Shown here piece after piece: positions 57,059 through 64,000 of a stretch of DNA of 64,000 nt; the stretch's first letter is position 1, and every line of letters begins with the position of its first letter. Both the position numbers and the translations under genes were made by a program. A model generated the notes under the pieces. That model did not search any database, had not been told where the DNA came from, and saw only the letters and a program-made list of their open reading frames with translations. This stretch comes from Oscillatoriales cyanobacterium (GTDB lineage Bacteria; Cyanobacteriota; Cyanobacteriia; Cyanobacteriales; Microcoleaceae), in assembly GCA_004292955.1 (NCBI GenBank), contig RDXX01000012.1, positions 16,422 through 80,421 on the forward strand, written 5' to 3'.

Positions 57059-60000
57059 ATGGAGGATTCGATCGCACAAAAAATGAAACTGCTCAACCGC
57101 CGGACTCGTCCCCTTCTGCACGCCAGCATCCTGGCCCTGGCCTACTTTGTCACCGGAAAACTCGCAGCGTCCGTACTGGGACTGGTAAAAGCCGAAGCCT
57201 CCCCCGTGTGGCCACCCGCAGGTATTGCTCTGGCGGCAGTGCTGCTACAAGGGCGACGGATGTGGCCGGGAATTGCCCTCGGTTCGGTACTGTTAAACTC
57301 TACCTTCGCCGCGGGTATACCCTCCGCCGTGATTGTGACATCCGCTTTTAGCGTCACCCTGCAAGCACTGGCTGGGGAGGCTGTGCTCGCGCGGATCGGA
57401 TTTTGTACTAAGCTCGATCGACTGCGAGATGTTCTGGGTTTGGTGGCGGGCGCTGTCATCGGGTCTACTTTGCTCGGTTCTGCACTCGGCAACTTGGGTA
57501 CGTGCTTTTTTGGTTGGGCTCAGTGGAGCAATTTCTCTCGCAACTGGTGGACTACGTGGCTCGGAGACGGCATGGGAATTTTAATTGTCACGCCAGTGTT
57601 GCTGACTTTACACCACGCTATTAAAAGTTTTAAATCTCCCATAAATCCTCCGATTATTACTGACTTTTTATCATTGTTTAACTGGCTAAAGTGCCAATTG
57701 CCAGTTGCTAATTATGAATCATCAATTGCTAATTATCAATCGCTAACTGCTCATTATTTAACTATATCAAATAAAGCCAGAAATCGCTATAATATTATAT
57801 TTTTAATTTCTGATTATTTAGAAGCACTCATTTTATTTGTTCTGCTGTTGAGCGTGAGTTGGCTAGTTTTTTGTTGTAAAACAAAGGGGGCGAGTGCTCT
57901 TTATCCGCTGGAATATTTGCCTTTTCCTTTCATAGTTTGGGCTGCCCTGCGGTTTCAACAGCAGGGAGCAATTTTTGCTTATTCGATCGTCTCTTGCATC
58001 GCGATTTTGGGAGCTGTGCAGGGAGGCGGCCCGTTTCTGGTCAAAAGCGAAAATTTGCAACAGGCGGTTTTATTTTTACAAGCTTTTACTGCTACGATCG
58101 CCATTGTCGCCCTGATGTTGGCTGCTGCTGTCGCTGAACGCCAGCAAGCTCTGGTTGAGGTACACCGAACCGCGGCCATGTTGCGCGACGCTCACGCTAG
58201 TTTAGCTAACGCTCAGCGCATCGCTCAATTGGGCAATTGGGATTTAAATTGCGCCGCCGTCGCCACAACTACAAACTGTGCAGAAGCCGCAGCACATCAT
58301 ATATCCAATATCGAATTGCGGTGGTCGGATGAACTTTATCGCCTCTTGGGTTTGGCTCCGGGAACTGTGAAACCAACACCAGAAGTTTTTTTGCAGGCGG
58401 TACATCCAGATGATAGAGAATTGGTGGCGCGATCGCAATGTCAAGCGATATTTGAGCGCAAATCCTATTGCATTAACTATCGAATTGTACTCGCCGACGG
58501 CTCTGAGCGCACTGTCTGCGAACAGTCGGCAATTAATTCTAACGTCATCGCCGCCACAGTCCAAGACGTTACCGATCGCCACCGCACAGAAGCGGCTTTG
58601 CGAACATCCTCGGAGCGCGATCGGTTGCTCTCAGAAATGGCCCTGAGAATTCGCCACTCCCTCGATCTCGAAGCAATTCTCAACACTACTGTTGCCGAAG
58701 TCCGGCAATTTTTCAAGGCAGACCGGGTGTTCATCGGTATTATGGACGGAGGCGGGGCAAATTTGGCTAGCCCGGCGCGCGGCAAAGTTGTTGCTGAGTC
58801 TGTCGCTGTGGAATGTCCTTCTCTTATAGGATGGGTGCTCGCTGACGAAAGTTTTATCGAAAAGCAGAAAGCTTTTTATGCTAACAACCTCGTCCGAGTA
58901 GTCTCCGATACTGCTACGGTGCAAGTCAGCAACATCATTGCCAAATTGTACAGCGACTATCAAATTCGGGCGACCTTAACTGTGCCGATCTTCCTCGGGG
59001 AAGAATTGTTCGGGATCTTGGCCGTCAACCAGTGTTCTGGGCCCCGCCAGTGGCAAGAATTTGAAATTGATTTGTTAGAAAAACTGGCTACCCAAGTCGC
59101 GATCGCCCTCTCTTCAGCCCAACTTTTGCAGCAAGTAAAAGATCTCAATGCCAACTTGGAATCTCAAGTGGAGGAACGCACCCGCCAATTGCAGCAAAAA
59201 ATGCACGAACTGCAAGAAAGCAACCGCCTCAAAGATTTATTTTTGCACGCAGTTTCTCACAATCTCCGCACTCCAGTTATGGGAATGTTAATCCTGCTGA
59301 AAAATTTGCTCAACAAATCGGCCTCTGACTCTCTAGAGCATATTGCGGTTTCTCGATCGATCTTGAAGCGGATCGTTGAAGCTAGCGAACACCAGTTGAG
59401 AATGGTTAATGCCTTACTCGACGCTCACGCTAGCGAAGTTCAAGGTATTGTCCTAAATACAGTACCGCTGCATTTGCAGTCTTTAACTTCCGCAATTGTT
59501 GCTGAGTTAGAACCAATGCTGGCAAAAAATCAAGCAACTTTGACTTTGGAAATACCCGCAGATTTGCCACAAGTCAATGCCGACAGCAAACACTTGCAGC
59601 GAGTTCTGGAAAATCTCCTAACCAATGCTATCAAGCACAATCATCCGGGAGTCAATATAACTTTTAAAGCCGAGGTAATTGAAGTAGAAAAAGCACTGAT
59701 TTTTGCAGAAAATACACAGGTTTTCACCTCCCGAAATAATTTCGTCGCCCGCTGTATCCCTAACCTGTCATCTGCTGCGGGCGATCGCACGGGGATGTTC
59801 GACACCCCAAAAAATCAAGAAACCCGGGCCAAATTTCACCTCGACGGCAGTTGCCAACTGCCCCGCTATCAGGGTCAAATAGGCAATAACAGCAGCAAAT
59901 TGCCCGATGTCACCGTAAAAATGGTTCGCTGCACTGTAACAGACAATGGAGTCGGAATCAGTGCTAGACAGCGGGAATCTCTGTTTGAACTTTACGTTCA

Positions 60001-60154
60001 AGACCCCAATAGCCGACAATTAACAGGGCTGGGTTTGGGGCTTTACCTCTCCAAGCAAATTATCAAAGCTCACGGCGGCTTCATCGGCGTCGAAACCACT
60101 CCCGGAGGTGGCTCGACTTTCTGGTTTTCGCTACCGACTGTCAGTCGATTTTAG
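57059..60154 (+). CDS. MASE1-PAS-GAF sensor histidine kinase
   Basis: 1031 residues. Residues 15-360 are a MASE1 sensor with about eight spans (ASPVWPPAGIALAAVLL, NWWTTWLGDGMGILIVTPVL), interrupted near 220-245 by a repetitive NYESSIANYQS-like insert. A PAS domain (LRWSDELYRLLGLAPG, VHPDDRELVARSQ) and a GAF domain (about 520-690) follow, then a coiled coil (ESQVEERTRQLQQKMHEL). The kinase has H734 in AVSHNLRTP, the N box NLLTNAIKHN (about 851-860), an 80-residue insertion, then DNGVGIS and GLGLGLYLSKQI. No receiver domain is attached. The next gene encodes a related kinase. Confidence 0.93.
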   Translation: MEDSIAQKMKLLNRRTRPLLHASILALAYFVTGKLAASVLGLVKAEASPVWPPAGIALAAVLLQGRRMWPGIALGSVLLNSTFAAGIPSAVIVTSAFSVTLQALAGEAVLARIGFCTKLDRLRDVLGLVAGAVIGSTLLGSALGNLGTCFFGWAQWSNFSRNWWTTWLGDGMGILIVTPVLLTLHHAIKSFKSPINPPIITDFLSLFNWLKCQLPVANYESSIANYQSLTAHYLTISNKARNRYNIIFLISDYLEALILFVLLLSVSWLVFCCKTKGASALYPLEYLPFPFIVWAALRFQQQGAIFAYSIVSCIAILGAVQGGGPFLVKSENLQQAVLFLQAFTATIAIVALMLAAAVAERQQALVEVHRTAAMLRDAHASLANAQRIAQLGNWDLNCAAVATTTNCAEAAAHHISNIELRWSDELYRLLGLAPGTVKPTPEVFLQAVHPDDRELVARSQCQAIFERKSYCINYRIVLADGSERTVCEQSAINSNVIAATVQDVTDRHRTEAALRTSSERDRLLSEMALRIRHSLDLEAILNTTVAEVRQFFKADRVFIGIMDGGGANLASPARGKVVAESVAVECPSLIGWVLADESFIEKQKAFYANNLVRVVSDTATVQVSNIIAKLYSDYQIRATLTVPIFLGEELFGILAVNQCSGPRQWQEFEIDLLEKLATQVAIALSSAQLLQQVKDLNANLESQVEERTRQLQQKMHELQESNRLKDLFLHAVSHNLRTPVMGMLILLKNLLNKSASDSLEHIAVSRSILKRIVEASEHQLRMVNALLDAHASEVQGIVLNTVPLHLQSLTSAIVAELEPMLAKNQATLTLEIPADLPQVNADSKHLQRVLENLLTNAIKHNHPGVNITFKAEVIEVEKALIFAENTQVFTSRNNFVARCIPNLSSAAGDRTGMFDTPKNQETRAKFHLDGSCQLPRYQGQIGNNSSKLPDVTVKMVRCTVTDNGVGISARQRESLFELYVQDPNSRQLTGLGLGLYLSKQIIKAHGGFIGVETTPGGGSTFWFSLPTVSRF

Positions 60155-60299
60155 ATTTTAGATTTTAGATTTTTAATTTACTTCACAGATGAATGTGGGA
60201 GGTTTAACTCTTAGTCTAAAATTTTAATTTCTCCACGACAACAGTCGGGCGCTTGTATCCGTTTGATATGATGTCCGAGCGATTACCATAACAAAAACG

Positions 60300-60356
60300 G
60301 TTCGTAGTGTGGACTTTAGTCCGCAAAAAGAGCGGACTAAAGTCCACACTACGAAC
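60300..60356. repeat. perfect 25-bp palindrome of the dispersed family
   Basis: GTTCGTAGTGTGGACTTTAG... at 60300-60324 is inverted exactly at 60332-60356 with a 7-base loop. The gap 60155-60507 also has TTTTAGA and AAATCCA arrays (about 60154-60172 and 60478-60504) and no gene. Confidence 0.85.
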
Positions 60357-60507
60357 CTATTTTATCGCGGTCAATCGACTGGACATCATATGAGGGCTGA
60401 TTCAACTCAGACAATCGCTATTAACCCAATTATTAAATCTTCAATTATTCAATTATTCAGTCTTCAATTCTTCAATCCAAAATCCAAAATCCAAAATCCA
60501 AAATCGT

Positions 60508-62292
60508 ATGTTTTATCCTGGCCATGAAAAATCAGTTCAGGCGTTAACGGTTTACGAGGTGTGGCGCGATCGCTTCCTGCGAGATCGGCTGAGCCCTGCT
60601 GTCCGAATTGCCATCTTTTTTGCCTTCACAATAATTGTCTATCTTCTGGGCGAAGCAATCTTCGCTCCCCGGGAATTTAAAATTGTTTATTTGTACACTA
60701 GCGCTGCTATACAATTTGGCTTGCTGACTTGTTTGGTGTTGCAAAAAACCTCGATCGGAAAACGCTATCCCGGTTTACTATTTTTGGGTTTTTCGTGGTC
60801 GTTAACAGTCGTTGTACAGCTTGGATTAGCCGCTGCAAAAATCGGAGACTTACCACTTTTAACTTGGAGTTTAGCGTTTCTCACTCAAGCGACACTGATG
60901 CCCGTCCGCTGGCGCCTTCACCTGATTTCTCAGCTCGGCGTTTTGTTCTGCCACGTTGGCATAAATTTAATTTTAAATCTAAGTTTTGCTAAGTATACTA
61001 CTTTTCGGCTGAGCGGGTTTTACTTATATTTGTTTTGGTTTTGTTTGATCTGCGATTTGTCGGTTTATTGGTACGAATGCCTGCAACGGAAAGAGTTTAG
61101 TACCAGGCGCGAGTTGGAATCTGCTTACCAGCAGTTGGAAGTGGCTGAAGCGAAGTACCGCAGCATTTTTGAGAATGCCGGCGAGGGAATTTTTCAAAGC
61201 ACTCCCGAGGGGCGCTACATTACGGCTAATCCAGCTTTGGCGCGGATTTACGGCTGCGATTCCCCCGAAGAAGTGACGGCAAAGTTTACTGATATTGAGC
61301 GACAGTTGTATGTCGATCCTGTACGCAGAAATCAGTTTTTGCGATCGATCGAGCAAAGCAACACAGTATCGGATTTTGAGTCGCAAATTTATCGCTCAGA
61401 CGGCAGTATTGTCTGGATATCGGAGAAAGCGCGGGTGGTACGGGATAGCAGCGGCTCCGTGCTTTATTATGAGGGTTTAATTGAGGATATCACGCAGCGC
61501 AAACAGGCCCAAGAATCGCAGCGGCTGTTTATTCACGCTCTTTCACACGACTTGCGAAATCCGGTAGCGGGAATGTTAATGGTGCTGAAAAATTGGAAGA
61601 CAAAAACGGGGGATTCGATAGCAATTCCCCGTTCTGTTTTGGAGCGGATGATTCAAGGTAGCGAGCAGCAATTGCGGTTAATAAATTCGCTGTTGGAAGT
61701 TCATGCTGGGGAATTGCGCGGTTTGGTTCTGCACTGCACAGGAGTAGATTTGAGAGCGCTAGTGAAAGCTTCGGCGGCTGATTTGGAGCCTTTAATCAAT
61801 GATGCTCAAGCTACTTTTACAAATTTAGTGCCAGATGATTTGCCCGCAGTGAATGCTGACTATACTCAGTTGTGGCGCGTTTTCTCTAATTTAATTTCTA
61901 ATGCTTTGAAACACAATCTTCCCGGACTAAATTTGAAAATTTTTGCTAAAGTAATCCCTAGGGGAAAAAATATCATAAATCAAAGTGAATCGAAACCAGA
62001 TATCGATAAATTACCAATGCCCCATTCCCAATTCCCAATTCCCCATTCCCCAAGTATGATTTACTGTACCGTTGAAGATGACGGAGTGGGAATATTGCCG
62101 GAACAGTGCGAACATCTTTTTGACCTTTACGTTAGGGGCAATCAATCCAGACACTCCGTCGGTTTGGGTTTGGGCTTATACCTGTGCAGGCAAATTATTG
62201 GCGCTCACGGCGGGCAAATTGGGGTAATTAGCAGTCACGGTAAAGGGGCAATTTTTTGGTTTACTTTGCCCCTAGCTGAAAATAGCCGATGA
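60508..62292 (+). CDS. PAS sensor histidine kinase
   Basis: 594 residues. Residues 30-190 have six hydrophobic spans. A PAS domain follows (YRSIFENAGEGIFQSTPEG, GSIVWISEKARVV). The kinase part has H347 in ALSHDLRNP, the N box NLISNALKHN, an insert of about 40 residues that contains the repeat-encoded PMPHSQFPIPHSPS, then DDGVGI and GLGLGLYLCRQII. It resembles the kinase before it in the catalytic half but has a different sensor. The start ATG follows directly on an AAATCCA array; no ribosome site is apparent. Confidence 0.92.
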   Translation: MFYPGHEKSVQALTVYEVWRDRFLRDRLSPAVRIAIFFAFTIIVYLLGEAIFAPREFKIVYLYTSAAIQFGLLTCLVLQKTSIGKRYPGLLFLGFSWSLTVVVQLGLAAAKIGDLPLLTWSLAFLTQATLMPVRWRLHLISQLGVLFCHVGINLILNLSFAKYTTFRLSGFYLYLFWFCLICDLSVYWYECLQRKEFSTRRELESAYQQLEVAEAKYRSIFENAGEGIFQSTPEGRYITANPALARIYGCDSPEEVTAKFTDIERQLYVDPVRRNQFLRSIEQSNTVSDFESQIYRSDGSIVWISEKARVVRDSSGSVLYYEGLIEDITQRKQAQESQRLFIHALSHDLRNPVAGMLMVLKNWKTKTGDSIAIPRSVLERMIQGSEQQLRLINSLLEVHAGELRGLVLHCTGVDLRALVKASAADLEPLINDAQATFTNLVPDDLPAVNADYTQLWRVFSNLISNALKHNLPGLNLKIFAKVIPRGKNIINQSESKPDIDKLPMPHSQFPIPHSPSMIYCTVEDDGVGILPEQCEHLFDLYVRGNQSRHSVGLGLGLYLCRQIIGAHGGQIGVISSHGKGAIFWFTLPLAENSR

Positions 62293-62552
62293 TTTTTTTG
62301 TATTTTTAACTACATTTGAGCGGGGATAATTTTTTTGTATTTTTAAATACATTTCATTGTTGGGTTTGATTGTATTATATCCGTTTAGCTCGGGTGCAGA
62401 AAAATCTGTCGATCGCACTATTGATGTTAATTTCAAGCAGTGGTAAGATCGCCGGAACATTTTCCAATTTTTTTTGTTCGATCTTCATATTTTATTTATA
62501 AAAATTATTTAATCTAGAAAATCCCTAAAACTAGAGAACAGAACTGCAATTT
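62289..62552. other. intergenic region with a direct repeat
   Basis: GATTTTTTTGTATTTTTAAC at 62291 is repeated as ATAATTTTTTTGTATTTTTA at 62328, a spacing of about 38. Otherwise AT-rich without genes. Confidence 0.65.
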
Positions 62553-63038
62553 ATGTTTGCCGAGAACTGCTCAGAAAATACAGATCAAAACGATCCAGCG
62601 AGGTACGACTCAGCCAAATATAACGAGCGGTCGTTCTCAACTTTAATTCGGGCAATCCGTCTTTCCCAAGGTTACTTTTCTTTCGTTTTAGTCCACTGCA
62701 ACTCCCTGGCTTTGCGGCAGCAAATAGTCGATCGCCTCCAAGCAACTTGTACCCAGAAACCGCAGCAACTGTTTGTACCAAAATCGGCGACATCTCTCTA
62801 CACGACAATCGCCACAGAAGTAGACGGCGCAAAGCCTCCAGCTTTAATGATCCTCGGTTTGGAGTCAGTGGAGCCGATCGATCGATTGCTAAGTTCTACC
62901 AATCTAGTATGCAGCGAGTTCAGCAAAAAGTTTTCCTTTCCCATCGTCTTTTGGGTAACAGATGAACTTCTCAGAAAAATCATTCGCACCGCCCCAGATT
63001 TATACAATCGGATGACAACAATTAGATTCATTAGTTAG
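62553..63038 (+). CDS. N-terminal NTPase-like domain of a large cyanobacterial signalling protein, truncated
   Basis: 161 residues. The sequence [20 protein letters not shown], then [20 protein letters not shown] and [20 protein letters not shown] follows the pattern found at the N-terminus of large cyanobacterial AAA/TPR or WD40 proteins. Those continue for several hundred residues; this one stops (TTIRFIS) and is followed at once by a tandem repeat array. It is therefore probably a remnant, though it may still be translated. No Walker A is in this part. The family recall is from memory and not checked. Confidence 0.6.
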   Translation: MFAENCSENTDQNDPARYDSAKYNERSFSTLIRAIRLSQGYFSFVLVHCNSLALRQQIVDRLQATCTQKPQQLFVPKSATSLYTTIATEVDGAKPPALMILGLESVEPIDRLLSSTNLVCSEFSKKFSFPIVFWVTDELLRKIIRTAPDLYNRMTTIRFIS

Positions 63039-63043
63039 TAGTC

Positions 63044-63341
63044 ATGGGGCATTGGGCATTGGGCATTGGGCATTGGGCATTGGGCATTGGGCATGGGGCA
63101 TTGGGCATTGGGCATGGGGCATGGGGCATTGGGCATTGGGCATGGGGCATTGGGCATTGGGCATTGGGCATTGGGCATTGGGCATTGGGCATTGGGCATT
63201 GGGCAACTGCGACCAAGAATTAGTACGTTCTTAATTGCTGAAACCCTTAATTTTCTTCCTTCTTCCTTCTTCCTTCTTCCTTCTTCCTTCTTCCTTCTTC
63301 CTTCTTCCTTCTTCCTTCTTCCTTCTTCCTTCTTCCTTCTT
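63044..63341. repeat. GGGCATT and TTCCTTC tandem arrays
   Basis: 63044-63204 is a tandem array of GGGCATT/GGGGCAT units (about 20 copies), and 63252-63341 is a TTCCTTC heptamer array that ends at the stop of the cupin gene. Both strands are open only because the unit has no stop codon; no gene is supported. Confidence 0.92.
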
Positions 63342-63831
63342 ATTTAAATTCCGCTTCCCAAATCCCGACTAATTCCCGCGCCGCCTCAGTACCCTCAGCC
63401 GGAAAATCGGGCAAAAAGTCTTTATCCGCCGCCACCTCATAGGGCCCTTCCTTGAACTCCAAAATCACAGTATCCGCAGCCAAAGCTACCAACGTGTGAA
63501 TAGTGCCCTCTGGAAGTTCCACAGCGCGAGTGGGCCCGGTTGCGCTAACTCGGAACGATCGCAAAATTTGACCGTCTTCGTTCAAAATCAGAATACCCAC
63601 TTCTCCTTGAATCACGACAAAAAACTCAAAACCGTTAACTTCCGGGGCGCGCAGGTGGCGGTGAGGGCGCACGTAAGTACCCATTTGCAGCACGTTGACA
63701 AACCGCTGCACCTTTTCTGACAAATCGTCGTGGAAATTGTAGTTTTGTCGCCCGCGGGGATTGCTGCGAGACGAAGCTGCAACTTCGTCTAGCAATTCTT
63801 GCGTCAAACACTTAATCGGAGAAGGCTGCAC
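63340..63831 (-). CDS. WbuC-like cupin-fold protein
   Basis: 163 residues from a GTG at 63831 (AGGAT lies 7 bases in front). N-terminal part LDEVAASSRSNPRGRQNYNFH; the cupin core has YVRPHRHLRAPEVNGFEFFV, GEVGILILNEDG and a second motif with PEGTIHTLVAL. The metal ligands (two His and the Glu, and a later His) are present. WbuC proteins accompany surface polysaccharide genes in other bacteria; the function here is unknown. The stop codon overlaps the end of the TTCCTTC array. Confidence 0.85.
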   Translation of the reverse strand: MQPSPIKCLTQELLDEVAASSRSNPRGRQNYNFHDDLSEKVQRFVNVLQMGTYVRPHRHLRAPEVNGFEFFVVIQGEVGILILNEDGQILRSFRVSATGPTRAVELPEGTIHTLVALAADTVILEFKEGPYEVAADKDFLPDFPAEGTEAARELVGIWEAEFK

Positions 63832-63913
63832 AATAGATATCCTGTATTTAATAGTTTTTGAACAAATCGGCTAGGCTGAGATCATCTTTACCAGCATTTC
63901 TTGACCAAGAAAA

Positions 63914-64000
63914 TGGGATACAAGCCCCGTCCTTTTAGGACGGCTTTTCTTGATTTCTAATATACTCTTTCAATACTTCTAAGGGTGCGGCACCAACGGA
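63914..64000 (-). mobile_element. partial IS200/IS605-type element with tnpA (copy C)
   Basis: The end TGGGATACAAGCCCC with hairpin CCGTCCttttaGGACGG (63928-63944) matches the left ends of the two tnpB elements. A transposase gene runs in from the right edge towards this end. The remainder lies outside the window. Confidence 0.8.
63935..64000 (-). CDS. tnpA: IS200-type Y1 transposase TnpA, C-terminal 21 residues
   Basis: Reading from the window edge on the minus strand gives SVGAAPLEVLKEYIRNQ then EKPS and a TAA that lies inside the terminal hairpin. The ending GAAPLEVLKEYIRNQ is the last helix typical of TnpA (Y1 HUH transposase). The catalytic His and Tyr are outside the window. Its presence shows that a full tnpA-bearing relative of the two tnpB-only copies exists in this genome. 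Confidence 0.8.
   Translation of the reverse strand, partial: SVGAAPLEVLKEYIRNQEKPS

Noticed and set aside
63052..63347. Gly/His/Trp-rich repeat proteins on both strands
   Set aside because: They are translations of the GGGCATT array, which merely lacks stop codons in several frames.

Overview
The window comes from a filamentous cyanobacterium, probably of the Oscillatoriales (Microcoleus/Oscillatoria/Phormidium-like). The evidence is the very frequent HIP1 octamer GCGATCGC, heptanucleotide tandem arrays (TCAACTG, GGGCATT, TTCCTTC types) and typical cyanobacterial proteins: an NTRC-type thioredoxin reductase/thioredoxin fusion, LrtA-type hibernation factor, MASE1 and CHASE2 kinases, and a kinase with pentapeptide repeats. 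The genus is an inference only.

Layout. 1-3644: minus-strand cluster with two SAM methyltransferases, a TPR-bearing family 2 glycosyltransferase and an OppC/DppC-type permease. 4091-9454: NTRC, a phosphatase-like/methyltransferase fusion, a GGDEF protein and a DUF427 protein. 9569-12154: a GH25 lysozyme gene split in its C-terminal repeats by a tnpB-only IS200/IS605-type element. 12587-15004: NhaP-type antiporter and a small HTH-like protein. 15605-22190: a damaged signalling locus (CHAT fragment, IscB/omega-RNA element, frameshifted DUF928 gene, HNH pair, CHASE2 histidine kinase and response regulator). 22674-30699: a zinc-homeostasis-like cluster (hemB, FAD enzyme, folE, COG0523 GTPase, Crp-type regulator, two phosphoesterase-like proteins, a second P-loop GTPase) with three Zur-like 7-1-7 operators. 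30983-43626: methyltransferases, a lipase, a Nudix protein, a TonB-like protein, a second tnpB element, a sugar nucleotidyltransferase, ssb, lipB and hpf. 43731-52013: prxQ, a two-gene module of unknown large proteins (one a P-loop helicase-like ATPase), YciI and Uma2. 52150-63831: pheT, a Ser/Thr kinase, two sensor kinases, a truncated NTPase-like gene and a WbuC-like cupin. The right edge holds the C-terminus of an IS200-type TnpA.

The strongest candidates for something new are the overlapping pair 44296-47952/47949-50993, whose products I could not assign beyond helicase-type motifs in one, and the Zur-like cluster, in which the two phosphoesterase paralogues have altered metal ligands. 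Three RNA-guided nuclease genes (two TnpB, one IscB) lie in 27 kb, and at two of the three sites host genes were visibly broken or altered. Repeats are unusually prominent: short tandem arrays and palindromes fill most intergenic gaps and have entered coding sequence in several places (lipB tail, HTH-protein tail, kinase catalytic domains).

No tRNA, rRNA or CRISPR array was recognised. All family assignments come from reading motifs by eye, without searches.
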